From a virus, in IMG/VR virus record IMGVR_UViG_3300027659_000011, positions 62,001-126,000 of that record: DNA of 64,000 bases. One strand, written 5' to 3'. Made by a program: the position numbers and the translations under genes. Positions 27,662 through 35,702 of the stretch are shown here, in pieces (the stretch's first letter is position 1; each line of letters begins with the position of its first letter). The notes beneath the pieces were generated by a model that saw only the letters and a program-made list of their open reading frames with translations, was not told where the DNA came from and did not search any database.

Positions 27662-27719
27662 TTAACAAAACTATTTGTTAAATCTCTTTATCTTGGATAA
27701 TTAACTGTGTTAATAATCC
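27662..27719 (+). promoter_or_regulatory. Two adjacent inverted repeats upstream of 27755 gene
   Basis: TTAACAAA/TTTGTTAA (27662-27681, perfect, 4-base gap) is followed by GGATAATTAAC/GTTAATAATCC (about 27694-27719, one mismatch). They lie between a terminator and the next gene, where a promoter is expected but no good sigma70 site is seen. Operator or phage-factor site is a guess. Confidence 0.4.
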
Positions 27720-27754
27720 TTCTTTTATAAAAAACTTTTTTTGGAAAAACAAAA

Positions 27755-28489
27755 ATGGAAATAGACTGCCCCGTAGAAGCCCAATATAAAGAGGTTAATT
27801 TAGCTAATCACCTCTTGGCTATAAAATTAGCTAATTTAGGTCCAGCAGATCCTCGTCAACCTAATACCCTATATTGGGGCGATAAAATGTCCTTGTGGAT
27901 GGTTGAAGAAGGTGTAGCACGTACGCAACTCTGCATGAACTGCGGTTATTATGATAAAAGCCCAGAAATGTTAGCTTACATTGCACAAGGCGAAGGTGGA
28001 ACCTTAAAACCCAGTGAATTACCCGTTGAGCCTCGTTGGGCGGATATTCAAGGTATGCCTGCAGCAATTTGTACACGTTGGAATATTACTTGTTCAGCTA
28101 TGCGCACTTGTGATAACTGGGAATCTTGTGAATCAGAAGAAGGGCACGAATCTGAAACTGAAGTCGAAGATATGCCACAAGTTGTAGATATGATGGCTAC
28201 TCAAATTGAGATGGAAAAAACACTACTAGAAAAAGCTGCAAAACTAAAAACTGGTGATAGTGTTAGTTGGAATAGTAGTGGCGGTACTGCCAGAGGTAAA
28301 ATTACTAAAATTATTACTAGCGGCTCAGAGCAAGTGCCTGACAGTAGTTTTACAATTACAGGTACAGAAGAAGATCCTGGTGCTCTTATTCGCTTATATC
28401 GCCCTGATGCAGACAATAAGTATAAGCCAACAGACACTATTGTAGGTCACAAAGTAAAAACTTTAACAAAAATTCCTTCGTTAACATAA
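27755..28489 (+). CDS. Conserved phage protein: Cys-cluster domain plus Tudor-like DUF2945-type domain
   Basis: 244 residues. The N-terminal half has six spaced cysteines (CMNCGYY, CTRWNITCSAMRTCDNWESC), possibly binding metal or an iron-sulfur cluster. A coiled linker (residues 130-165) precedes KTGDSVSWNSSGGTARGKITKI...DTIVGHKV, matching small Tudor-like DUF2945 domains. This arrangement recurs in environmental phages. Function unknown. Confidence 0.6.
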   Translation: MEIDCPVEAQYKEVNLANHLLAIKLANLGPADPRQPNTLYWGDKMSLWMVEEGVARTQLCMNCGYYDKSPEMLAYIAQGEGGTLKPSELPVEPRWADIQGMPAAICTRWNITCSAMRTCDNWESCESEEGHESETEVEDMPQVVDMMATQIEMEKTLLEKAAKLKTGDSVSWNSSGGTARGKITKIITSGSEQVPDSSFTITGTEEDPGALIRLYRPDADNKYKPTDTIVGHKVKTLTKIPSLT

Positions 28490-28500
28490 GTAGGATAAAA

Positions 28501-29184
28501 ATGACAAAATCATATGAAACTCTTATAAAAGAGCTCGAACAGCTAGACCACTTAATAGAAACAATCTTAGATGAGATTGATAACAGCGTTAAAGAAGCTA
28601 AAATGTATACTCCCACAGACGGTATGGCAGCAGCAGCAGTACGTGCTTTAAAGTGGCGTGAAGAAGGTCATCAAGGCGGTACTATGGTAGGTCTTGCTCG
28701 CGCAAATCAGTTAAAGAATAAAGAAAATCTATCTGAAAGCACAGTGCTAAGAATGCATAGTTTTTTCAGCCGTCATGCCGTTGATAAACAAGCAACAGGA
28801 TTTTCAAGTGGAGAAGAAGGCTTTCCTAGTAAAGGTCGTGTGGCTTGGGATTTATGGGGAGGTGATCCTGGTGAGTCATGGTCACAACAAAAACGAGATC
28901 AAATTATGCGTGATCGAGAAAACAAATCTTTACCGTTAGCAAAACTAATTGTAAAAGGTTCTGTATCTGCAACCCATAGAATGGCAGCAGCACAAGTACT
29001 TGAAGACTATGCAAACGAAAATATTAGCGAAGAATTAGAAGCATTTGGTCAATTTATGTATCATGCCGAGTTGTTACGAAATGATCACTTAGACGTATAT
29101 TTAATAGACCTACATATGGTAGAACAACCATATCGTGATATGCTAGTTAATATATTTAGTAGTTTTCATAATATGGAATCATAA
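28501..29184 (+). CDS. Conserved phage hypothetical protein
   Basis: 227 residues. The stretch AAVRALKWREEGHQGGTMVGLARANQLKN...RMHSFFSRHAVDKQATGF...GRVAWDLWGGDPG is a recognisable phage-conserved motif set, also seen fused to portal-associated or protease proteins. Helical C-terminus. Its molecular role is not known to me. The stop overlaps the next ATG. Confidence 0.55.
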   Translation: MTKSYETLIKELEQLDHLIETILDEIDNSVKEAKMYTPTDGMAAAAVRALKWREEGHQGGTMVGLARANQLKNKENLSESTVLRMHSFFSRHAVDKQATGFSSGEEGFPSKGRVAWDLWGGDPGESWSQQKRDQIMRDRENKSLPLAKLIVKGSVSATHRMAAAQVLEDYANENISEELEAFGQFMYHAELLRNDHLDVYLIDLHMVEQPYRDMLVNIFSSFHNMES

Positions 29185-29612
29185 TGTGGATAATGAACTT
29201 TTTACCTAGCTGGATATTTCACTTACTATTTGCAGCAGGAGTACTAGCTCTAGTAGCTAGTTTTATAGTAAAAGCTATACCACTTTTAACTCAGTATAGA
29301 ATACCAGTACAAATAGCTGCAGTAGCAGCTATTTTAATAGCTACCTGGTTTGAAGGAGCTATTAGTAATCAAAATGCCTGGGTAGCTAAAGTTAAAGAGA
29401 TGGAAGTAAAAGTAGCTGAAGCTGAAAAACAAGCAGAAAATACTAATACTGAAATCAAAGAAAAAATAGTTAAACAAATACAAATTGTTAAAACTAGAGG
29501 TAACGATGTAATACAGTATGTTGACAGAGAAGTTGTAAAATACGATTCTCGTTGTGAAATACCACAAGAGTTTGTAAAAGCGCATAATGCAGCAGCAGAA
29601 AAAATAAAATGA
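29184..29612 (+). CDS. Putative inner-membrane spanin (Rz-like)
   Basis: 142 residues. Two hydrophobic segments near residues 8-33 and 43-56, then a Glu/Lys-rich coiled coil (KVKEMEVKVAEAEKQAENTNTEIKEK) that would reach into the periplasm. Together with the overlapping lipoprotein gene and the endolysin it forms a typical Gram-negative lysis cassette. The four-base overlap with the next gene supports pairing. Usual i-spanins have one N-terminal segment, so the second is slightly unusual. Confidence 0.65.
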   Translation: MWIMNFLPSWIFHLLFAAGVLALVASFIVKAIPLLTQYRIPVQIAAVAAILIATWFEGAISNQNAWVAKVKEMEVKVAEAEKQAENTNTEIKEKIVKQIQIVKTRGNDVIQYVDREVVKYDSRCEIPQEFVKAHNAAAEKIK

Positions 29613-29872
29613 AATATTTATTATTATCTTTATTACTACTTACAGGATGCACTACTGTACCAATTACAGCACGTTTTCCAGAAGCTCCGGGCTTACAGTC
29701 TCAAACAGCTTGCCCTAATTTAAAGAAATTAGAAGAAAATTCCAAGTTATCAGAACTAGCTAAGACTATTACTGTTAATTATACAGAGTATTATACTTGT
29801 GCAGTTAAACTTGACGCCTGGATAGAATGGTATGCTAAGCAAAAAATTATTTTTGAGGGAATTAGTAAATGA
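29609..29872 (+). CDS. Putative outer-membrane spanin lipoprotein (Rz1-like)
   Basis: 87 residues with an N-terminal lipoprotein signal (LLLLTGC, Cys14 as lipidation site). Short mature protein of about 74 residues. Overlaps the i-spanin-like gene by four bases and the endolysin by four. In lysis the lipoprotein pairs with the inner-membrane partner to fuse the membranes. Confidence 0.7.
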   Translation: MKYLLLSLLLLTGCTTVPITARFPEAPGLQSQTACPNLKKLEENSKLSELAKTITVNYTEYYTCAVKLDAWIEWYAKQKIIFEGISK

Positions 29873-30492
29873 ACTTAACATTAGTGCAATTAAAACAATT
29901 GTTACCTAAAAATCCTTATGTAGCTCAATGGCATAGTGCCTTAGAACAACTACTACCAGACTACGGAATTGATACTCCTCAACGTATTGCAGCATTTATT
30001 GCTCAGTGTGCTCACGAATCTGGCGGATTTATAGCACTTAAAGAAAATCTTAACTATAAAGCAGCTAGTCTTAGAAAGACATTTGCAAAATATTTTCCAG
30101 ATGAAGATACAGCACAACATTATGCCAATCTACCAAATAAACAACAAGCCATAGCTAATCGTGTATATGCTAATCGTATGGGCAATGGTGATGAAGCTTC
30201 AGGAGACGGTTATCGTTATTGCGGCCGTGGTCTAATACAGCTAACAGGTAAAGATAATTATACCTGGTTTGCAGCAAGTTTAAATATACCTGTAGAAGAA
30301 GCCTCAGAATACCTAGAAACTTTTGAAGGTGCTGCACAATCGGCATGCTGGTTTTGGGAAACTAATAATTTAAATCAATGGGCGGATAAAGACGATATCC
30401 TTACCCTAACTAAACGTATCAACGGTGGCACAATTGGCCTAGAAGATCGAAAAAAACATTATGAACATGCCAAGCATGTACTAGGAGCATAA
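29869..30492 (+). CDS. Endolysin, GH19 chitinase-like
   Basis: 207 residues. IAAFIAQCAHESGGF contains the catalytic-type Glu (Glu50) and YCGRGLIQLTGKDNY is the GH19 active-site motif; NRVYANRMGNGDEASGDG is also typical for phage GH19 endolysins. It cuts peptidoglycan sugar bonds. No signal peptide is seen, so release would need a holin, for which the 31727 and 32183 genes are candidates. Confidence 0.9.
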   Translation: MNLTLVQLKQLLPKNPYVAQWHSALEQLLPDYGIDTPQRIAAFIAQCAHESGGFIALKENLNYKAASLRKTFAKYFPDEDTAQHYANLPNKQQAIANRVYANRMGNGDEASGDGYRYCGRGLIQLTGKDNYTWFAASLNIPVEEASEYLETFEGAAQSACWFWETNNLNQWADKDDILTLTKRINGGTIGLEDRKKHYEHAKHVLGA

Positions 30493-30495
30493 GCG

Positions 30496-30639
30496 GTGCT
30501 ATCCGCAGTGCTAATTTCCTTAACATTATTAGCCCAAGCCAAACCTGAATACGAATGTGTTAGGTGGACATGGACTGGAGACGTATACAACAGAAAAGTA
30601 ATTTGTTTAGAATGGCGAAAAAAAGCCGATAGGAGGTAA
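30496..30639 (+). CDS. Small conserved phage protein (GTG start)
   Basis: 47 residues from GTG at 30496. A hydrophobic N-terminus (VLSAVLISLTLLAQA) looks like a signal peptide or single membrane helix, followed by PEYECVRWTWTGDVYNRKVICLEWRKK, a motif I recognise from other environmental phages. Two cysteines could form a disulfide in the periplasm. It ends in AGGAGG, which doubles as the Shine-Dalgarno of the next gene. Confidence 0.6.
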   Translation: MLSAVLISLTLLAQAKPEYECVRWTWTGDVYNRKVICLEWRKKADRR

Positions 30640-30641
30640 GT

Positions 30642-31139
30642 ATGATAGATCCAATCACAGCATTAGCGGGTATTACATCAGCTATTAGCATGGTTAAAAA
30701 GGCAGCTAAGGTTGCTAACGATTTAGGGTCGTTGGCTCCTATGATCGGTAAAATGTTTGATGCTAAAAGCACTGCCACTAAAGCATTGATGGAAGCTAAA
30801 TCGTCAAAAAAAGGGTCAAACATGGGTACGGCTCTTCAAATTGAGATGGCACTAGAACAGGCCAGGGCATTTGAAGAAGAGCTTAAAATGTTGTTTATGC
30901 AGACAGGCAAGATTGACGTATGGAATAAAATTAAAGCTCGTCAAGCAGAAATGGATTCAGACGATGCTCAAGAAGTTAGACTTTTTAATGCACAAGAACG
31001 TAAACGCAAAGAAAAAGAAGCAGAGTTAAATGAGTGGGGAATGATTATAGGTGCAGTTGCATTTGTCGTATTCATATTTTTTATCGGCACTTATGAATTG
31101 ATAGAATGGTGCCAAACAAGTGCTAGGTGTGGCAGATGA
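30642..31139 (+). CDS. Phage protein with C-terminal membrane segment
   Basis: 165 residues. Helical, with a basic and coiled middle (AQERKRKEKEAELNEW) and a membrane helix near residues 135-152 (MIIGAVAFVVFIFFIGTYEL). A perfect AGGAGG ribosome-binding site at 30631-30636 sits inside the previous small gene. Function unknown; conserved type in marine phages. Confidence 0.6.
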   Translation: MIDPITALAGITSAISMVKKAAKVANDLGSLAPMIGKMFDAKSTATKALMEAKSSKKGSNMGTALQIEMALEQARAFEEELKMLFMQTGKIDVWNKIKARQAEMDSDDAQEVRLFNAQERKRKEKEAELNEWGMIIGAVAFVVFIFFIGTYELIEWCQTSARCGR

Positions 31140-31288
31140 ATGAGTACCAAAAAACCTTCGATATATGCTTAAAAATATTTATTTACGGATGCGTAGCACT
31201 TTGGTTTTTAGGCTTCTTAAAATTCTTACCGGATGATTTATCAGATAGATTAGTCAATGGTTTGATAGGTAGATTTTTACCTGGTTAA
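31136..31288 (+). CDS. Small membrane protein
   Basis: 50 residues from ATG overlapping the previous stop (ATGA). Central hydrophobic segment IFIYGCVALWFLGFLKFL. No family recognised; the tight coupling and the membrane helix make it a believable gene despite its size. Confidence 0.6.
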   Translation: MNEYQKTFDICLKIFIYGCVALWFLGFLKFLPDDLSDRLVNGLIGRFLPG

Positions 31289-31302
31289 TAAAAGGAAAAG
31301 TT

Positions 31303-31419
31303 ATGTTAGATATTTTACTATGGTTAGCAGTAGGTGCATTTATTGGATGGAATTTCCCTCAGCCATCATGGGCCAAAATAGTGCAAGAAAAAATACAAGC
31401 AATAATTGCTAAAAAATAA
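31303..31419 (+). CDS. Small membrane protein conserved in environmental phages
   Basis: 38 residues (MLDILLWLAVGAFIGWNFPQPSW...). An AAAGGA Shine-Dalgarno-like site lies upstream. The motif LAVGAFIGWNFPQP is one I recognise as widespread in marine phages. One membrane helix; function unknown. Confidence 0.65.
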   Translation: MLDILLWLAVGAFIGWNFPQPSWAKIVQEKIQAIIAKK

Positions 31420-31431
31420 ACAGGCAAGTAA

Positions 31432-31737
31432 ATGCACAATGATATAAAACTATTTAAGTGGGCAATAGCTCTATTATTAATACCTGTAGGTTTAGCATTT
31501 TTTGGTAAAGACAGCTTTCGCTACCCCTGCCACGACCCTGCAAACTGGGAAAAAGATTTTTGTAAAGTACCCGTATGTGACGTTACCCGAACTTGTCCAG
31601 AACATATTTTTAAAGGCCAACGTGATCCAAGATTAGGACCTCCCAAAGATGGACAAACTCAAACATTTAATCAATCAGTTGCACCAACAGGTGCTTGTGT
31701 GGTACAACAAAAACAAGGAGCTAACTGTGGAAAGTAA
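31432..31737 (+). CDS. Membrane-anchored Cys-rich small protein
   Basis: 101 residues. One N-terminal membrane helix (residues about 9-24, WAIALLLIPVGLAFF), then a likely periplasmic part with FGKDSFRYPCHDPANWEKDFCKVPVCDVTRTCPEHIFKG, a Cys pattern recurrent in environmental phages. C-terminus carries two more cysteines. Function unknown. Confidence 0.6.
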   Translation: MHNDIKLFKWAIALLLIPVGLAFFGKDSFRYPCHDPANWEKDFCKVPVCDVTRTCPEHIFKGQRDPRLGPPKDGQTQTFNQSVAPTGACVVQQKQGANCGK

Positions 31738-32182
31738 TCCAATTATATATACTGAAGATCAGCTCATGGCGCGCCTAAAATTCTTTATTGGCATCTGTCT
31801 TGCGCTTACGCTAACTGGCATTGTGTTTGTAGTGCTATACTCAATTATTTTTATTACCCAGCCATTAAACGCTATTAGTCCTATTGACCAAAAGTTTTTT
31901 GAAATGATTATTCCAATTGCTACTTTTCTAACAGGTACACTATCAGGAATTATGTTAGCGGGTGGTAGCAAAGAAGAAATGGACATGAAACGCGACATGA
32001 TTAAGCAAGCACAAGAAAATTCAAATACTTATGCTAAAGCTAATCCAGTAAAAATAGAGCCTACATTTAATCCAGGATTTTCTACTACTCAAGGTTTTAA
32101 TGGAACCAGTGCCCCTAGTACTAACATTATTTACATTAATGGTAAGCCTGCTCCTCAACAAGCACCGCATCCGGAGATTTAA
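31727..32182 (+). CDS. Putative holin-like membrane protein (GTG start)
   Basis: 151 residues from GTG at 31727, chosen because AAGGAG (31715-31720) sits six bases before it; an upstream ATG at 31649 would overlap the previous gene far more. Two membrane helices (FFIGICLALTLTGIVFVVLYSIIF and MIIPIATFLTGTLSGIML) and a Pro/Asn-rich soluble tail. The pattern and position near the lysis genes suggest a holin or regulator, not proven. Confidence 0.6.
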   Translation: MESNPIIYTEDQLMARLKFFIGICLALTLTGIVFVVLYSIIFITQPLNAISPIDQKFFEMIIPIATFLTGTLSGIMLAGGSKEEMDMKRDMIKQAQENSNTYAKANPVKIEPTFNPGFSTTQGFNGTSAPSTNIIYINGKPAPQQAPHPEI

Positions 32183-32401
32183 ATGGAACCTTTAAAAACT
32201 ATGTTATCTGACAGTAGAGCAATTAGTAGTAAACGAGTCATTACTTTTTTAGCATTTTTAATGTGTGCCACTGCTTTTATAGCTATGATACTTGGTCACA
32301 CAATAGATACAAAACTATTTGATTCTATGATGTATATTGTAATTGCAGGTTTAGGATTTACAGCAAGTGAAAGATTTGCTACAACTAAGGATGTCAAATA
32401 G
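32183..32401 (+). CDS. Small two-helix membrane protein (holin-like)
   Basis: 72 residues with hydrophobic segments VITFLAFLMCATAFIAMIL and MYIVIAGLGFTAS and a short charged C-terminus. Size and topology resemble class II holins. Starts directly at the end of the previous gene; its stop overlaps the next GTG. Confidence 0.55.
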   Translation: MEPLKTMLSDSRAISSKRVITFLAFLMCATAFIAMILGHTIDTKLFDSMMYIVIAGLGFTASERFATTKDVK

Positions 32402-32589
32402 TGATTGATGCGTACGATTTACAACAAAAGATTATGGCACAATGGGGGCAGTTAGCTTTAATACCTAGCGCGGCCTCTATTAATAAAAAGTATAACGAAG
32501 TTCCAGTATATGTTATTTTAAATAATAATACTTATACAGTAATAGATGTTATTACCAGAGATGGAAAAATAATTTTGGAGATTATATGA
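32401..32589 (+). CDS. Hypothetical small protein (GTG start)
   Basis: 62 residues, starts at GTG overlapping the previous stop and overlaps the next gene by four bases. Helical N-terminus then a beta-hairpin-like end (VYVILNNNTYTVIDVITRDGKIILEII). Not recognised. Confidence 0.5.
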   Translation: MIDAYDLQQKIMAQWGQLALIPSAASINKKYNEVPVYVILNNNTYTVIDVITRDGKIILEII

Positions 32590-32768
32590 AAAATATTATA
32601 TTTGTAGCAGGTTTATGTTTACTACTATCTAGTCCAGTATTAGCTGCAGAAACTAAAAAGGTTTGTGTGGAACAAAAAGACGCTAAAACTGGTAAAATTA
32701 AAGAAGTCTGTAAAGATGTTAAACAACATAAAAAATTAGAAGGTACTAAAGTTCCTGATAAAAAGTAA
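32586..32768 (+). CDS. Small secreted protein
   Basis: 60 residues with a clear signal peptide (MKNIIFVAGLCLLLSSPVLA, cleavage after ALA) and a short mature part rich in Lys with two Cys (KKVCVEQKDAKTGKIKEVCKD). Probably periplasmic with one disulfide. Similar tiny secreted proteins occur in other phages; function unknown. Confidence 0.65.
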   Translation: MKNIIFVAGLCLLLSSPVLAAETKKVCVEQKDAKTGKIKEVCKDVKQHKKLEGTKVPDKK

Positions 32769-32781
32769 TCTAATTAAGTGT

Positions 32782-32802
32782 CCAACGCTTAGTTTGCGTT
32801 GG
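32782..32802 (+). terminator. Weak hairpin terminator candidate
   Basis: CCAACGC (32782-32788) pairs with GCGTTGG (32796-32802), followed by TTTATTA. It may terminate part of the upstream transcripts or shape the phoH leader. Confidence 0.45.
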
Positions 32803-32826
32803 TTTATTAACTAACCAGGTGTAAGT

Positions 32827-33516
32827 ATGGCAAGTTCATCAGGAAAAAGAGCTCGTAGAGCGCAAAGTTCTCAACCAAAAAATCCAATTGAGTTTGGGTT
32901 TAAAGATGTTAAACCTTTGAATTTTATTCAAGGAGAGTATTTAGAAGCTATCAAAAATAATGAAATTATTTTTGGTATAGGTTCAGCAGGTACAGGAAAA
33001 ACATTTGTAGCAGCTTCATACGCTGCAGGAGAGCTATTCCATAGAAGAATAGAAAAAATTATTTTAACAAGACCTAACGTAGAAACTGGTAGAGGATTAG
33101 GATTCTTACCAGGAGAACTAGAGGAAAAATATGCCCCTTACTTAGATCCTTTTGACCAAGTATTTAAACGCTCACTTGGCGCAGGATTTTATGAATACGC
33201 TCTAAAAACTAAAACTATAGATCCAAAACCTTTGGGTTTTATGCGAGGAGCTAGCTTTGAAAACTCAATTATATTAGTGGATGAAGTCCAAAATATGACT
33301 AAAACTGAGTTTAAGATGTTGCTTTCCAGAATAGGTAGAAACTGTAAAGTAATACTGTCTGGAGACCCCGATCAAACAGATATTCAAGACTCAGGTCTTA
33401 AAGATGCTGTTGACAGATTAGAAGGTTTGGAAAGTATAGAAGTAATTAGATTTCTAGATGAAGATATCGTTCGTAGTAAAATGTGTAAACAAATTATTAT
33501 AGCCTACAGAGAGTGA
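32827..33516 (+). CDS. phoH: PhoH-like P-loop ATPase
   Basis: 229 residues. GSAGTGKT (residues 52-59) is the Walker A motif, followed by IILTRPNVETGRGLGFLPGELEEKYAPYLDPF, NSIILVDEVQNM (Walker B) and KVILSGDPDQTDI, all standard for PhoH. Common in phages; role in RNA metabolism or stress is suggested but unsettled. Last plus-strand gene before the strand switch. Confidence 0.9.
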   Translation: MASSSGKRARRAQSSQPKNPIEFGFKDVKPLNFIQGEYLEAIKNNEIIFGIGSAGTGKTFVAASYAAGELFHRRIEKIILTRPNVETGRGLGFLPGELEEKYAPYLDPFDQVFKRSLGAGFYEYALKTKTIDPKPLGFMRGASFENSIILVDEVQNMTKTEFKMLLSRIGRNCKVILSGDPDQTDIQDSGLKDAVDRLEGLESIEVIRFLDEDIVRSKMCKQIIIAYRE

Positions 33517-33517
33517 A

Positions 33518-33555
33518 AAAAAAGCCCCTATACTTTACAGTATAGGGGCTTTTTT
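33518..33555. terminator. Bidirectional terminator at strand switch
   Basis: AAAAGCCCCTATACT and AGTATAGGGGCTTTT form a long stem with a TTAC loop, flanked by A-run and T-run, so it can stop transcripts from both the phoH side and the minus-strand operon that converges on it. Confidence 0.9.
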
Positions 33556-33737
33556 CATTCTGCTACTGGTTGAGCAGCAGGTTCAGCAGCGGTAATTTCA
33601 GCGAAATCTTTAATCATTTTGCTAATCAGTGGCTGAGATACTTTAAAAGGTAACTCGCTAAGAGAAGCAATAATCATATTTAATTCATCTTGAGTAAAGC
33701 TCATGCTGTACTGTTTTGGGGGTTCAATTTGTTCCAT
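33555..33737 (-). CDS. Hypothetical small protein
   Basis: 60 residues (MEQIEPPKQYSMSFTQDELNMIIASLSELPFKVSQPLI...). Helical with a Pro/Ala tail. The last gene of the minus-strand operon, one base after the ribonucleotide reductase gene. Its FTQDELNMI..L..LP pattern recurs in phages; function unknown. Confidence 0.5.
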   Translation of the reverse strand: MEQIEPPKQYSMSFTQDELNMIIASLSELPFKVSQPLISKMIKDFAEITAAEPAAQPVAE

Positions 33738-35702
33738 TTATTTTATAGGGCAAGCGCCAGTTGAGCAGTCATCAGATACAATTTCGTCAAAACTATTTGT
33801 ATCGTCTAAACTAACGGGTTGAAGAAACTTAATGTATTCGTTATAATCTTGTTCACTTACTACTTCTTGTGGAAGATATAAATATCCAAGATCTTTAGCT
33901 GTCATACTTGGATCAGTACGATAGATAAAGCTAACACCTACATAGCAATCCCAGTTATTTAGCAGCCACTGAATAATATCTTCTACTTCGTCTAAGGAGT
34001 AAGAGATCGTTACTGAAGTGTTCTGCTGAGTCCAGCTGGTCTGGATTAATTTGTATTTCTCTAGCTGTTCTACTGCGGAGTCTAAGTTTACTTCCTTACC
34101 ATTAACTTTATGGAAAGGAACATCATCCCACTTTACTGGGAAAGTAATTAAAACACCTGAATCATCAGTTGGATGATTGATAACAGTATATCCAGCAGCT
34201 TTTAATTTTTCAACTACTGGATCGTATTTAGAGAACTGAACATTGTTAAAAATATATTTACCCAAAGGCTTATGAATACCTTCAGTAGTGTCCATAATTT
34301 TACTTAATGTACCTGAAGGTTTAACACAAGTAATATTTTTAGGGCTAGGTAAATCTAATTCATCTGACATACCAATAGCAGCAGCAGTTGCTGTGCGTTT
34401 TAGATATTCGTAATCATATCCACCCATATCAGGGCGTTTGGCAATACCAGTAAGGCCGACACCGCACAGACGAAGAAAATAGTTATTAAGATGCCAAGAT
34501 TCTTGAAGGATACCATCATTTAAGTTTACGCAAGTTTGGCGATAGTTTGCTCGTGCAGCAAGTCTGATCGCTTCATGTAAGCCTGCAGTATCTCCTTTGA
34601 ATTTACCAATATCTGTTTCGGTAAGATTACAGAACGATTTATTTCCCAAAAGGATTTCAACGCACGGGTTGCATCCTGAGAACCAAGGGGCTCTACGGGT
34701 AGCTTCCACTGCATTAATAAATCCAGGTTCACTACCGCCTGCATCTTCCATGAGATCAAATATTTTTCGTAGATCTTCATAAAGGGGTTTTTCTTTAAAT
34801 ACTAGGGAGTTATTAGACTGTTGGCGGTGTGAATTATTATGCAACCACCAATCTTTTTTAGCTACTGCAAATTCTTCCCACTCTGGTTGTCCGTATTCAA
34901 ATAGAGCGATCTCAGCACTTCTACGACTACTAAGAATGGTACCAAGATGATTGATAATATCAAGAATATCCATGCGAGTGAGCAGACTATCAGCCCTGCC
35001 GTTAAGTATATTAGCAATTGCCACATAAGCTGTGCTGATTGCCGAATCGCCTGAGCTAATCCATCCATATCCTTTTAACCTTTCACCTGCTGGTCGTAAC
35101 TGCGAGAAATCTAGTACTAACTCTTTAGCAGGATATTTACCTGCCATTAGTTTACCTACTGATTTAGCCCAAGCTTCTGCGGAATCACCGACCTGAATAG
35201 TCCATGTTTTATTTTCTGAGTCCCAGGTTTCTGTATTGTGCTCGTTACCACCTTTAGCAGTACGAGTTGATCGCACTACTCTGATATTTTTAATTGGCTT
35301 TGAGAAACCATTTAGTGTTCCAACTACTGGTTTAAACCCAACTCCGCATCCTTGTAGTAATAGCCATAGGCAGTCTACTACGTCATAAATTGTTTCTACT
35401 TGTGTAAATGAACAATTAAATTGTGATGCTTCTCTTTTTTGGGCGACTGTTGTACCGCCTAACCAAAGAGAACGACCGCTCATAGAGACTTTACGATCTA
35501 ACATTAGCTGCTCTAAATCATATAGTTCAGCAAATTCAAGATCTGTTAACTCTCTATTAGCGGCTCGTTCCCATAACCATTGTTGATGGTCTATTACTCT
35601 GGAAACTGTTTGTTCCCAGCTTTCAAATTGTTTTCCGTCGTCTGTAAGTGGTCTGTTGTATGTTCTTCGTGTTATTACTTGTGCTCTTGTGGATACATTC
35701 AT
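33738..35702 (-). CDS. nrdJ: Class II (B12-dependent) ribonucleoside-triphosphate reductase
   Basis: 654 residues. QFNCSFT carries the first redox Cys (Cys97), GCNPCVEI holds the catalytic Asn345-Cys347-Glu349 triad, and the C-terminal DDCSTGACPIK gives the shuttle pair Cys646/Cys651. Length and motifs fit the monomeric adenosylcobalamin-dependent type (Lactobacillus leichmannii RTPR-like). It makes dNTPs for phage replication and would use host cobalamin. ATG overlaps the upstream stop (ATGA). Confidence 0.9.
   Translation of the reverse strand: MNVSTRAQVITRRTYNRPLTDDGKQFESWEQTVSRVIDHQQWLWERAANRELTDLEFAELYDLEQLMLDRKVSMSGRSLWLGGTTVAQKREASQFNCSFTQVETIYDVVDCLWLLLQGCGVGFKPVVGTLNGFSKPIKNIRVVRSTRTAKGGNEHNTETWDSENKTWTIQVGDSAEAWAKSVGKLMAGKYPAKELVLDFSQLRPAGERLKGYGWISSGDSAISTAYVAIANILNGRADSLLTRMDILDIINHLGTILSSRRSAEIALFEYGQPEWEEFAVAKKDWWLHNNSHRQQSNNSLVFKEKPLYEDLRKIFDLMEDAGGSEPGFINAVEATRRAPWFSGCNPCVEILLGNKSFCNLTETDIGKFKGDTAGLHEAIRLAARANYRQTCVNLNDGILQESWHLNNYFLRLCGVGLTGIAKRPDMGGYDYEYLKRTATAAAIGMSDELDLPSPKNITCVKPSGTLSKIMDTTEGIHKPLGKYIFNNVQFSKYDPVVEKLKAAGYTVINHPTDDSGVLITFPVKWDDVPFHKVNGKEVNLDSAVEQLEKYKLIQTSWTQQNTSVTISYSLDEVEDIIQWLLNNWDCYVGVSFIYRTDPSMTAKDLGYLYLPQEVVSEQDYNEYIKFLQPVSLDDTNSFDEIVSDDCSTGACPIK

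Noticed and set aside
31649-31726. ATG start at 31649 for the holin-like gene
   Set aside because: A GTG at 31727 has a well-placed AAGGAG; the longer start would overlap the previous gene by about 90 bases.
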